Positions 8,471 through 16,825 of a DNA stretch of 64,000 nt are shown here, piece after piece; the stretch's first letter is position 1, and every line of letters starts with the position of its first letter. The stretch spans positions 496,001 through 560,000 of the forward strand of contig CAVPZC010000002.1 of the NCBI GenBank assembly GCA_963710175.1, in the 5' to 3' direction. Source of the stretch: Phormidesmis sp963710175 (lineage in GTDB: Bacteria > Cyanobacteriota > Cyanobacteriia > Phormidesmidales > Phormidesmidaceae). Under the pieces are notes generated by a model, which saw nothing but the letters and a program-made list of their open reading frames with translations, was not told the origin of the DNA and searched no databases. Made by a program: the position numbers and the translations under genes.

Positions 8471-9594
8471 ATGAATCAGTACTTTGCAACAGTGGCTAGA
8501 GGCTTAGAGCCGCTGGTCGTACAAGAGCTAGAGCAGCTAGGGGCAAAGGACGTGGAGCCGGGTTTTTGTGGGGCGGCTTTTAAGGGCGATCGCCCTCTCC
8601 TCTACCGGGTCAACCTGTGGGCCAGACTGCCCTTTAGAATTTTGCGTCAGCTGGGCGAATTTGACTGCGAAGACGAGGCTGATCTGTTTGCAGGCGTGCA
8701 GCAAATCGACTGGAGCGAATATCTGCGGCCTGACAATACGCTGGCGGTGACGGCCACTGGTAAAACCGAGGCGCTCAACCATACTCACTTCACCGCCTTG
8801 CAGGTAAAAAACGCCATTGTCAGCCAGCAAACTGAGCAGTTTGGCGAACGATCTGACGTGGATACGCAAGCCCCCGACCTACGGATCAATCTGCATTTGC
8901 GCCACGACCGGGCCACCCTTAGCCTCGATAGCTCTGGCGACAGTCTGCATCGGCGCGGCTACCGGCCAGCGGTGGGGGCAGCTCCTCTGAAGGAATCGCT
9001 GGCGGCGGCGCTAATTCAGATGACGGGCTGGCAGCCGGAAGTGCCTTTCTTCGATCCGCTGTGTGGCTCGGGGACGCTGCCATTAGAGGCGGGATTGCGA
9101 TCGCTCCAAATCGCCCCTGGCCTTTTCCGTGAGCGCTTTGGCTTTGAAACCTGGCACGACTATGACGATGACCTGTGGGAGAGCATGATTGCTGAAGCGG
9201 AAAATCAGCAGAAAGCAGAACTGGCGGCTTTTGTGGGGGGAGCGATCGCGATCCCAACGTTCTCATTCAGGCCCACAGCAACGCTCAGCAGTCCGGCATG
9301 GAACATCTCATTACGTTTCAACAAAAAGATCTCGCCGATGTAGAAGCCCCCACGGACAGCGGCATACTGCTCTGCAATCCACCCTACGGCGAACGCCTCG
9401 GCGCAGACACCGACCTTGGCGCATTTTACAAACTGCTCGGCAACGTCCTCAAGCAGCGCTTCAAAGGCTGGACGGCCTACGTCCTCAGCGGCAACAAAGC
9501 CCTCTCCAGCAACATTGGCCTCAAGTCCGCCTCCCGCACCCCGGTATACAACGGCTCACTCCTCTGTCAACTCATGAAGTACGAGCTGTATTAA
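8471..9594 (+). pseudogene. THUMP-domain 23S rRNA guanine-N2 methyltransferase (RlmL-like), frameshifted
   Basis: Two overlapping frames together give about 374 residues, the normal length of cyanobacterial THUMP class I RNA methyltransferases. The first frame (from 8471) has the THUMP domain, the RGYRP linker and the SAM-binding motif FDPLCGSGTLPLEAG. Near 9232-9240 the sequence has a run of six Gs, after which the continuation (GSDRDPNVLIQAHSNAQ, then the catalytic NPPYGERLG) lies in the +2 frame to a stop at 9592-9594. One extra G or two fewer would restore the protein. Either a real inactivating or phase-varying slip, or a sequencing error in a homopolymer. Family enzymes methylate 23S rRNA at G2445-type positions. 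Confidence 0.85.
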
Positions 9595-9732
9595 GAATCG
9601 AACTGAAACCCATGAGATTGGCAAAGCAAAAGCCAAGTTTTTTCGAGATTCAGGTTTCAATGAAATAACTTTGATAGCTAGTCAAACAAAATTAATTAAT
9701 GTGAGTTCGGGATAGGAAACCCGTAAGAACTA

Positions 9733-9866
9733 AGCCTGAAGCAAATCTCCTCTTGGGAGGAGTGGCCGGAGCGCAGCGGAGGTCGAGGTGGGTTCAGCCA
9801 CTGACGCTACACACCGACCCATCCCGTCGCTGCGCGCCACCCTTCCAGAAGGGATTTACTTCAGAC
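9733..9866. repeat. Foldback dispersed repeat, copy 1
   Basis: A 134-base element whose ends are inverted repeats: AGCCTGAAGCAAATCTCC at the left, and the right end reads, on the other strand, GTCTGAAGTAAATCCC. Inside are paired GC-rich segments (CTTGGGAGGAG, GAGGTGGG, CCCATCCC). A second copy sits 595 bases downstream at 10328-10456. The stretch 9595-9732 before it and 9867-10013 after it shows no gene I can support. Confidence 0.7.
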
Positions 9867-10013
9867 GAGGTGAATTAGAGTGCTGGTGCAACAGACCTCT
9901 AGCAGGATTGGCTTAACCCGAGCTAACGTTAATTACAGAACGCGAACAGGATGTCCAACTCATCCATGACGGCCCCTTCCGGAGAGTCAAGTTATCCATC
10001 GGCTGCGTCATCG

Positions 10014-10076
10014 GGTTTCCCCAAGTTTGGGGGCTCTGAGTCCGGTTCCCCCCAAACTTAGGGGGCTAGGGGGGGG
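10014..10076. repeat. G/C-tract palindromic repeat (CCCCAAATTTGGGG type)
   Basis: Two adjacent palindromic units, CCCCAAGTTTGGGGG at 10019-10033 and CCCCCCAAACTTAGGGGG at 10048-10065, followed by a run of seven Gs. This resembles the common interspersed cyanobacterial repeat built from C-tract/AAATTT/G-tract units. It lies between the two foldback repeats. Confidence 0.6.
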
Positions 10077-10098
10077 CGGCAGGATATAGCAATTAATA

Positions 10099-10327
10099 AT
10101 GCCTGTGTACTTAGTCATCTCCACGCGCATCGAAATGGATTTGTATCACAAGAGCGAGGCAGGCGACTGGCTCATCCTCAACTACAAACCCGGCGACATC
10201 ATAGAACTCAAAAGTATTGACCTCAGCTTTCCAATTGAGCAAGTCTATCGCGGTCTGACCCTAGCGCCTGATTCTGAAGAGTCAAAGCTAACGCGAGTTA
10301 CCGGCCTACCCAATCCTCTCTATACAC
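10099..10327 (+). pseudogene. Uma2 (DUF820) family endonuclease, C-terminal remnant
   Basis: About 60 codons read STRIEMDLYHKSEAGDW, then LILNYKPGDIIELKSIDLSF and PIEQVYRGLTLAP. This is the C-terminal part of a Uma2-family restriction-endonuclease-fold protein: the strand with the conserved Lys region is gone and only the last strands and the IYRGL-type helix remain. The frame stays open to 10458, but after about 10327 it simply reads through the second foldback repeat. No upstream Uma2 sequence is seen, so the gene is a truncated scrap. Confidence 0.6.
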
Positions 10328-10456
10328 AGCCTGAAGTAGATCTCCTCCTGGGAGGAGTGCCCGCCAGGGCGAGGTGGGCCTGCCACTCACGTTACACACC
10401 GAACCCACCCCGTCCCTGTGGGCCACCCCTCCGGTGGAGGGGATTTACTCCAGGCT
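10328..10456. repeat. Foldback dispersed repeat, copy 2
   Basis: 129 bases bounded by near-perfect terminal inverted repeats: AGCCTGAAGTAGATCTCC at the left and, read on the other strand, AGCCTGGAGTAAATCCCC at the right (15 of 18 match). It shares the interior plan and much sequence with the copy at 9733-9866. It has inserted into, or been placed behind, the Uma2 remnant so that the remnant's frame continues through it. It behaves like a small non-autonomous MITE-type element; no flanking target duplication was recognised. Confidence 0.7.
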
Positions 10457-10487
10457 AAGCACAAAAGGTGACTGCTCTGCAACGCTC

Positions 10488-13400
10488 TTATTCTGGCGAT
10501 TCTTCAACAGCAAATCTCTCCAAAGAAGAAGGATCGGCGATGCCCTCGAAAATGGCCATGACAATCATAGAATCGTTATAATCCAAAGGATCAACAATGT
10601 TCGCTTCATCTCGCTCGCCAGCCAGAATGCGGCGAATAGCAGAGACCAGCTTTGACTCTCCGCTCTGAGCAGCCTCTCCTATCTCGGCCAGTAGCTGCGC
10701 TTTCACTGCTTCATTGCCAGTCGCCGCTGCCACAACTGCTGCGATCAATTGTCCATGTCGCCTCAGCTCATATTGCGTGCCCGCAAACGCGGCCTTTGCC
10801 TGCCGTGCCTGCTGCCGATAGCCTTGCGCTGTCGCCGCTTCCCCCTGCTTCTCAGCAATCTTGGCGAGGATATTGTAAGTTTTCCAAATTTCTGCCGCTG
10901 CGGGATCTAGGGTTTGAGCAATCGCGATCGCTTCTTCTGCATGTTGGCGGGCGGTGGTGAGGTGGGGGAACTGGCCTGCTGCGTTTTGTTGGTTTTGGAG
11001 TAAGCTGGCGAGGTTGCTGAGTACTTTGGAAGCGCTGCCAGAATCTCCTATCGCTTTAAATGCTGCAATTGCCTTTTCGTACCATGCGATCGCCGCCTCC
11101 ACCCGCCCAGCTCCTTTATTTACCAGCGCCAACTGATTCCAGGTTTGAGCCGCCCCCGCCAAATCACCGCCCGCGTCCTTGATCCGCGCCGATTCTCGAT
11201 AGTGTCGCTCCGCCTCGTCCCACTGCCGCGCCTCCTCATACACCCTCCCAAGCTGGTGCCAGACCGTTGCCTGCAATGCCGGTTCTCCCAACTGCTGAAA
11301 AGTTTGCAGCGCCGCCTGATACCGCGTCGCCGCTTCACTCAGCTCACCCTGCACCAGCGCCAAAGTGCCAAGCTGACCCTCAGTGACCCCTACTGCCCGG
11401 TCATCGCCTTGCGCTTTCGCAATCTCCAAAGCCGCATTATAAGAGTCCTTCGCCCCAGCGAAATCACCCATCGCCGTCAGCACATCCGCCAAGTCCGTAT
11501 GCAGCACTCCCCGCTGCCGCTTCACCCCCTCACTCTGCTCCAACTGCGCCGCTACCGCCAGTCCCTGCCGATGGCACGCCGCCGCCTGCCCCGCCTGCCC
11601 CTGCGCTCTAAAGCATCGCCCCAGCCTGCTCAACGTCACGCACCGCTCAAAGCTAAGCTCAGAGTCATGAGCAGTGCCCAGCCCAGCCAAAATCGCTTCA
11701 AACACCGCCACCGCCTCAGCATGGCGACCCGCCCCATACAGCGCCTCTCCCTGATTGCTCCGCACCAGAAACCACCCCCGCGAGCCCACCTCACCGACCA
11801 CCTGGGCCAGCTTATCCGTCAGCACCCGCTGATCTTGCTTCAGCCCAAAGATGCCAAGGAACCGGCTGACATTATTCACAAAGTCCACCGCATCCGCATC
11901 GCCTGCCGCCAGTGCGCCATTCACCGCTATCAGCAGGTTTGGCAGCTCTCGCCGCGCGATCGCCCGCGCAAACAAAGGATTCCTATCATCCTCGTGGTAC
12001 ATCTGGCCCGAGAGCTGATAGTACCGCTGCCGATGGCGGGCCAGCAGGTCTGCCTGCTCTGCTGCGGAAAGCTGTGGCCACAGTACCGGGGCCAGGGTAG
12101 GGTGAAACTTCAAGAACGGTACGCCCACACCCGGCACCTGCTCCGGCTGAAGCAGCCCACTGGCCACCAGCGCCTGCCGCAGCGTCGGCCAGGTGCCCTC
12201 ATCTGCGCCTGCGGTAATTTCTACATCACCGAGCCCAGCCAAAAGTTCTGTCAACCTTTCTGGCGGCTCCTGTAACAGTTGCTGATGTAGCTCTGTCGAG
12301 AGCCCACTCTCCGCCTCAGAAACCGCCTCTCCTCGCTGCAACTTCTCAATCGCCCGCTTCAACCGCCGCCGTTGCGCCTGCTGATCCGTCAGCCCCAGCC
12401 CCGTAATCGCCAGCAGATCATCTTCAAACGCCCCACCCTGAAACACCCCCAGCCTCGGCAACCACTGCCGCCCCTCCGGCCCCACCCGATCCAGCGACAG
12501 CTTCAGCGACGCCACCAGGCACTTATCCTTATCCGTCTCATCCGTTTCGGCCAGGAACCTCTCCAGCCGCTGCCCCAGCTCCGCCGGTCGCCGATCCTTT
12601 AGCTGCTGCGCCAGCAGCCCAATCGACAAAGGATGAAAATTCACCATGCCAAATAAATCCACCAGTGCCGCCCGATCCGGCGCAGGTACCGTAGGCACTG
12701 GCGGCAGCTTCATCAGCGCCTGAAAATAGTTCAGCGCATCGTCTGGATAGCCCTCATTCCCCAAGCCGCCTAACGTAAGGCGAATATGCTCCCGGCTCCC
12801 CGCCGTTTTGTACCCCGCATGGTCAAAATCCGGCTGACGGCTAGTCAGCAGCACCCGGCAGCATCCTCTCTGCGCATCTGCCTGCGCTCCTACTTTTGAC
12901 CATTCCTCCGCCACATCCAGCAGCTCCCGCAGCGCATCCGCCCCCAGCACTTCCAAGTTATTCAAAATCAGCAGCGTCGAATTTTGCCCCAGCGCCGCCA
13001 TCGCCGCCGCCACATCTACCAGGCTCCGATCCAGCACCGTGCCCAGCGTACTCACCGCCAGCCCCACCGCATCTGTCCCCTGAAAGCTGGCATAGTCTAC
13101 AAAGCACACCCGCCGAAACATCCCCGTTTCACCCAGCCAGCGCCCCGCCTCCTGCACCAAAAACGTCTTCCCCTGCCCGCCAAAGCCCACTACGCTAAGG
13201 CGACGAGTACCCGTCACAAACGCCCGCTCAATCGCCCACAGCTCCCGACTGCGACCCCAAAAGCCCGACTCTTTCAGCACTGGCAAATTACCAAAGCTTT
13301 CAGCAGACAGCACATCAGCCGACAGGTCAGGCGACGCACCAGGCAAAGAATTAGCCTGCGCCCTCAACAGCGGCGTATCGCTCCCCGCCTGATACAGCGC

Positions 13401-14642
13401 AGGCAAAAACCAATCTTGCAGCCTCAGCATCACCCGCGTTTGCCCCCGCTGCCGCTCTCCCCGCTCCTGGTGCAAATACAAATTCCGCCGCGCATTATCC
13501 AGCGCTTCCCCCATGCCCTGCCCCCGCGCCAGATACTGATAAAACTGCCCAAAGAGCTGCTGCGTCGTCGTCACCAGCACAGAATAGGTCATCGCCAGCA
13601 CCGCCGGAATGCCCGCATGGGTCAGCCGCGCCGCCACACTGCCCATCGCCGCTTCGGTGTCTGTTTTGTCTGCCTGGGCGTCTGTCTGGGCATCCGTTCC
13701 GGCATTCTTCTCCCCGTCGATCGCCCCGCGCTTAGCCCGCATCACCATCGCCGACTGACAGGCCGACAGCACAATCAGCCCCACCTTCTGCCGGTTCAGC
13801 ATATCGCCCAGCGTATCAGCACTAATCAGCGCCTTCGTACCGTCTGCTTCTTCAAACAGCAAATAGCCCGTATCCGCCGCTGCCGCTGGCCCGTCTTTGG
13901 TGAACATGCGATCGCTCACCCTGGCATCTTCCCAATGACGACCGTCCGCGTCATACACGCCATGCCCATCAAAGTGCAAAATATCCACCGCTGGCAGTCG
14001 CTCGTCCTCTAGCCGCGCCACCAGTGCATCCAGCGTCGCCGGTCGCAAAAACTCCACCGCTACCCGGCCCGCTGCCTCATGCGCGATTGCCCGCCTCACC
14101 GCCTGCGCCTCACCGCGAGGGTCAATAAAGCCCACATCGCTCGGACGGCTAATCACGAACAACACTCTGACCGTATCCTTTGGCTGAAACTTAAACGGCC
14201 TGCGCCCCCCGCCCGCGCCCGCCAGCCGCCTACGCACCGAAATTCGCGGATTGTCATGCACCAAATACGTCCCTGCCGGATCGCGCAGCAGCTCCCAAGG
14301 CAACCCCAAAATCTCCGGATGGCGAGCGCTAATCGTAATCAGCCTCCCCGGCTCATCACAATCTTGAAAGCCATTAAACAATCGCTGCGCCGCCCGCGAA
14401 CTAAACGCCGCCTCAAACAGCGCCTCGCCCCACTCAGGCAGCTCGGCCTCAATCCGCCGCGCCCGCGCATCATCCACATCTGCGGTGTACTGCGCCGAAT
14501 ACACCTCCAAATACCAGCGAATATCCGCCTGATCCTTCGCTGTCAGCGGCACCTGAAAGTCCAACCGCTCCAACTCATTCTCATCCAGCTTAATCACCAA
14601 ACCACCCGGATCCGGAAAGCGCAGATTCAGCTCCAAACTCAT
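10488..14642 (-). CDS. CHAT protease - STAND/NB-ARC-like NTPase - TPR protein
   Basis: 1384 residues. The N-terminal region contains a CHAT (caspase-like) peptidase with the dyad His 227 (HFDGHG) and Cys 295 (VLSACQSA). A hydrophilic insertion at about 305-335 (GEKNAGTDAQTDAQADKTD) interrupts the CHAT domain. A P-loop NTPase follows: Walker A GFGGQGKT at 486-493 and LLILNNLE in the Walker B position, where the usual Asp pair is Asn-Asn. Then come a helical/winged-helix part and about seven TPR units between residues 920 and 1280. The C-terminus (LIAAVVAAATG, then RRILAGERD and LDYNDSMIVMAIFEGI) resembles a tail shared by many cyanobacterial TPR proteins. The plan is that of an NLR-like sensor with a protease effector. 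The start overlaps the stop of the upstream small gene by four bases (ATGA), so the pair is translationally coupled. Confidence 0.93.
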   Translation of the reverse strand: MSLELNLRFPDPGGLVIKLDENELERLDFQVPLTAKDQADIRWYLEVYSAQYTADVDDARARRIEAELPEWGEALFEAAFSSRAAQRLFNGFQDCDEPGRLITISARHPEILGLPWELLRDPAGTYLVHDNPRISVRRRLAGAGGGRRPFKFQPKDTVRVLFVISRPSDVGFIDPRGEAQAVRRAIAHEAAGRVAVEFLRPATLDALVARLEDERLPAVDILHFDGHGVYDADGRHWEDARVSDRMFTKDGPAAAADTGYLLFEEADGTKALISADTLGDMLNRQKVGLIVLSACQSAMVMRAKRGAIDGEKNAGTDAQTDAQADKTDTEAAMGSVAARLTHAGIPAVLAMTYSVLVTTTQQLFGQFYQYLARGQGMGEALDNARRNLYLHQERGERQRGQTRVMLRLQDWFLPALYQAGSDTPLLRAQANSLPGASPDLSADVLSAESFGNLPVLKESGFWGRSRELWAIERAFVTGTRRLSVVGFGGQGKTFLVQEAGRWLGETGMFRRVCFVDYASFQGTDAVGLAVSTLGTVLDRSLVDVAAAMAALGQNSTLLILNNLEVLGADALRELLDVAEEWSKVGAQADAQRGCCRVLLTSRQPDFDHAGYKTAGSREHIRLTLGGLGNEGYPDDALNYFQALMKLPPVPTVPAPDRAALVDLFGMVNFHPLSIGLLAQQLKDRRPAELGQRLERFLAETDETDKDKCLVASLKLSLDRVGPEGRQWLPRLGVFQGGAFEDDLLAITGLGLTDQQAQRRRLKRAIEKLQRGEAVSEAESGLSTELHQQLLQEPPERLTELLAGLGDVEITAGADEGTWPTLRQALVASGLLQPEQVPGVGVPFLKFHPTLAPVLWPQLSAAEQADLLARHRQRYYQLSGQMYHEDDRNPLFARAIARRELPNLLIAVNGALAAGDADAVDFVNNVSRFLGIFGLKQDQRVLTDKLAQVVGEVGSRGWFLVRSNQGEALYGAGRHAEAVAVFEAILAGLGTAHDSELSFERCVTLSRLGRCFRAQGQAGQAAACHRQGLAVAAQLEQSEGVKRQRGVLHTDLADVLTAMGDFAGAKDSYNAALEIAKAQGDDRAVGVTEGQLGTLALVQGELSEAATRYQAALQTFQQLGEPALQATVWHQLGRVYEEARQWDEAERHYRESARIKDAGGDLAGAAQTWNQLALVNKGAGRVEAAIAWYEKAIAAFKAIGDSGSASKVLSNLASLLQNQQNAAGQFPHLTTARQHAEEAIAIAQTLDPAAAEIWKTYNILAKIAEKQGEAATAQGYRQQARQAKAAFAGTQYELRRHGQLIAAVVAAATGNEAVKAQLLAEIGEAAQSGESKLVSAIRRILAGERDEANIVDPLDYNDSMIVMAIFEGIADPSSLERFAVEESPE

Positions 14643-15121
14643 ACGCCCGTTTCTCCGCCTGGCTCACCCGTCACATCTTCCTCAAACTCCTCACAAAAAG
14701 CCTTCAGCCCAATGTGAATCACCACCACCCCTAGTGCCACCACTAAGCTCTCCAGCGGCCCGCCGATAAAGCCCATTGCCACTAGATACGGCCCAAAGCT
14801 TTTCACCACATCCTCACTCGCCAGATCCTTCCACCGTTGCCACTGTGCATTCAGCACCCCCCCTTCTTCACAAATATCCTGCTTCGCCGCTTTGCGAAAC
14901 TTCTTCAAAAAGCGCATCGGCTTTTCCTGCGTAATTCGCTCAATTTCTGCCGCCTGCGCAGCCAGAGGCGAACCCGCAGTTGGCTCCAGACTCCGCTGTA
15001 GCGCCAATGAACCAGGCAACACACCGTAGGGTTCACGCTGTTCTGCACTCAGCGAAGAAATCTGCGCATCTATCTGCTCCGCTAAGGATTGAACCGTTTC
15101 GGGAGGAAAAGGGGTAGACAT
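14639..15121 (-). CDS. Small protein with hydrophobic C-terminal segment, partner of CHAT-STAND gene
   Basis: 160 residues from the ATG at 15121 (MSTPFPPETVQ); the frame remains open 12 codons upstream. No Shine-Dalgarno site is seen. Residues 1-80 are polar and partly helical. A basic patch (RFLKKFRKAAKQDI, about 72-85) precedes a Trp-rich helix and then a long hydrophobic stretch (GPYLVAMGFIGGPLESLVV, then ALGVVVIHIGLKAF, about 110-145), compatible with a membrane hairpin or a buried helix pair. The tail is acidic. It is the first gene of a two-gene unit with the CHAT protein. I do not know the family. A role as substrate, adaptor or membrane effector of the protease is inference from coupling only. 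Confidence 0.75.
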   Translation of the reverse strand: MSTPFPPETVQSLAEQIDAQISSLSAEQREPYGVLPGSLALQRSLEPTAGSPLAAQAAEIERITQEKPMRFLKKFRKAAKQDICEEGGVLNAQWQRWKDLASEDVVKSFGPYLVAMGFIGGPLESLVVALGVVVIHIGLKAFCEEFEEDVTGEPGGETGV

Positions 15122-15263
15122 GGTGGAAAAAAGAGGATTTCCCCTCAACATAGCCAATGCGTAAGAGAAAGCGCTGAATCATCTAGTTTTCTTTATGCAA
15201 GCTTGATAAGTGCGCTTAGCCAAGCTGTTCTATTTACTAACTTTGGTGATTGTCGTTAGAGCT

Positions 15264-15307
15264 GCGGTGATTGTATGCTCTAATCACCGCATGATATGCA
15301 GTGATTA
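15264..15307. promoter_or_regulatory. Overlapping GTGATT palindromes at the Fic start codon (putative operator)
   Basis: Two overlapping inverted repeats share a central arm: GCGGTGATT (15264-15272) with AATCACCGC (15282-15290), and TAATCAC (15281-15287) with GTGATTA (15301-15307), the latter also with inner GCAT/ATGC arms. A further direct GGTGATTGT lies at 15245-15253. The last arm touches the ATG at 15307. Such an array on a start codon is typical of an autoregulatory operator; the binding protein is not known, though the Fic protein itself ends in a winged helix. Confidence 0.6.
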
Positions 15308-16443
15308 TGGATTGGATTCATCAAACCGCAGACTGGCCAGCGTTTACCTGGAGCAGCGAGGTGCTTGCCCAAAAGCTGGCCGATATTCGCCATCGGCAAG
15401 GGCGTTTACTGGGACGCATGGAATCTTTGGGGTTTGAGCTGCGTACCGAGGCCAGTCTCAATACGCTGACGACAGAAGTTGTTCGATCATCGGCCATCGA
15501 GGGAGAGACGCTCGATTCTGATGAGGTGCGCTCCTCCATCGCCCGCAGACTGGGCATCGACATTGGTGGATTTATCGCCGTTGGACGCACTGTAGAAGGG
15601 ATCGTAGAGGTCATGATCGATGCGACTAGCCAGTACGATCAGCCCCTGACCAAAGATCGCCTGTTTGGATGGCATGCCGCGCTTTTTCCCACAGGTCGAA
15701 GTGGCACGAGGGCAATCACCGTCGGGAATTGGCGACCTGAATCTGCCGGGGCCATGCAAGTCGTATCTGGCCCCATTGGTCGAGAGTGGGTTCATTTTGA
15801 AGCGCCTGACGCTAACCGCCTTGAAAGTGAGATGACGGCTTTTCTCAGTTGGTTCGATGGCACCACAGCAGTTGATCCTTTGATTAAAGCAGTGATCGCA
15901 CATCTATGGTTCATCACCATTCACCCATTTGAGGACGGTAACGGTCGCATTGCTAGAGTGATCGCTGATATGGCACTGGCCCGCGCTGACGGTATGAGCG
16001 ATCGCTTCTACAGCATGTCAACGCAAATCGAAATCGAACGCAAAACCTACTACAAGCAGATGGAACGCCAGCAACGCAATTCTGTTGATATCACCGGCTG
16101 GTTAGATTGGTTTCTCGACTGTCTCGGACGGTCAATCAGTACAGCGGAAACGATGCTGTCAACAGTGCTCTACAAAGCTGAATTATGGAAGGTCGCTAAT
16201 CGCCACGGCATTAACGACAGGCAGCGCCTCATTTTGAACAGAATGCTAGACGGGTTCAAAGGCTATATGAACACCTCCAAATACGCCAAGCTTGCCAAGT
16301 GCTCAACAGACACGGCGCTGCGAGACATCCGCACTCTATTGACCCGAGGTCTGCTCATCCAAAACCCTGGTGGCGGACGCAGCACCAGCTATCGTCTGCC
16401 GGATCATGATGACCTCAAGGCATTAGGTGCTGGGTCTGAATAA
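15307..16443 (+). CDS. Fic family protein (DUF4172-Fic-winged helix)
   Basis: 378 residues from the ATG at 15307 (MDWIHQTADWPAFTW), the usual DUF4172 opening; the GTG two codons earlier is an alternative. Fic proteins transfer AMP (or related groups) from nucleotides to hydroxyl side chains. The active motif HPFEDGNGR is at residues 206-214 and is complete. An inhibitory-helix motif SSAIEG (S-x-x-x-E-G) at about 61-66 marks a class II Fic, auto-inhibited by an N-terminal helix. The C-terminal 90 residues (RQRLILNRML, then STDTALRDIRTLL) form a winged-helix DNA-binding domain, fitting the palindromic array at its start. No antitoxin partner is adjacent. Confidence 0.92.
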   Translation: MDWIHQTADWPAFTWSSEVLAQKLADIRHRQGRLLGRMESLGFELRTEASLNTLTTEVVRSSAIEGETLDSDEVRSSIARRLGIDIGGFIAVGRTVEGIVEVMIDATSQYDQPLTKDRLFGWHAALFPTGRSGTRAITVGNWRPESAGAMQVVSGPIGREWVHFEAPDANRLESEMTAFLSWFDGTTAVDPLIKAVIAHLWFITIHPFEDGNGRIARVIADMALARADGMSDRFYSMSTQIEIERKTYYKQMERQQRNSVDITGWLDWFLDCLGRSISTAETMLSTVLYKAELWKVANRHGINDRQRLILNRMLDGFKGYMNTSKYAKLAKCSTDTALRDIRTLLTRGLLIQNPGGGRSTSYRLPDHDDLKALGAGSE

Positions 16444-16461
16444 GCAGAGCTGGCAGTTACT

Positions 16462-16523
16462 ATGTTTGAACGGTTCGTGCAGAGATACTCAGTCACGCTA
16501 AGAACAGTATTAGTAAAGTGTGA
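16462..16523 (+). other. Possible 5' half of a small gene cut by an IS1-like element
   Basis: A 20-codon ORF, MFERFVQRYSVTLRTVLVKC, whose TGA stop lies exactly at the left end of the IS1-like element (16524). The frame beyond the element opens with PRKNLSAIDYG and a hydrophobic protein. The two pieces may be one interrupted gene of about 70 residues; this is inference from position only. Confidence 0.3.
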
Positions 16524-16791
16524 TAGTCCTAAACGAGTAAGGATGATTCTATGCTAGGGAACGCGCACCAAGACAAGCTTACAAACAAGTGATTCCTAGC
16601 AAACGACATCGAGCGGTTAGCAAAGATAGCGGGCAAACTAATCGCATTGAGCGTTTCAACTGTACGCTACGCCAGCGCGCATCAAGGTTGGTGCGTAAGA
16701 CGCTGTCATTTTCAAAGAAATTAGAGAATCACATCGGGGCCATTTGGTACTTCGTTCACCACTACAATGAATCCTTACCTGTTTAGGACTA
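16524..16791 (+). mobile_element. Internally deleted IS1-like element with both terminal inverted repeats
   Basis: The 268-base element has matching ends: TAGTCCTAAACGAGTAAGG at 16524-16542 and, read from the other strand, TAGTCCTAAACAGGTAAGG at the right (19 of 21 match through 16544 and 16771). Between them lies only the C-terminal third of an IS1-family transposase. A full IS1 is about 770 bases, so about 500 bases are missing inside while both ends are kept, making it a MITE-like derivative that could be moved in trans. I found no clear 8-9 base target duplication (flanks AAGTGTGA and CCCTCGCA). Confidence 0.75.
16571..16786 (+). pseudogene. IS1 family transposase, C-terminal remnant
   Basis: The frame reads RQAYKQVIPSKRHRAVSKDS, then GQTNRIERFNCTLRQRASRL and VRKTLSFSKKLENHIGAIWY. 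This is the end of the IS1 InsB-type DDE transposase (pattern H-x-AV-x-KxxG-x-T-x-x-IERFNNTLRQR...NHIGAIWYF). The final catalytic Glu helix is retained, but the upstream Asp residues, the zinc-binding N-terminus and the start are missing. The TAG stop lies within the right inverted repeat, as in complete elements. Confidence 0.8.
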
Positions 16792-16825
16792 CCCTCGCAA
16801 GAACCTCTCTGCGATTGACTACGGC

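Noticed and set aside
11145..12275. Long plus-strand frame (376 codons) antisense to the CHAT-STAND gene
   Set aside because: Composition is dominated by Arg, Pro, Gln and Leu, as expected for the antisense of a GC-rich TPR gene; no motif or ribosome site. The minus-strand frame has clear domains.
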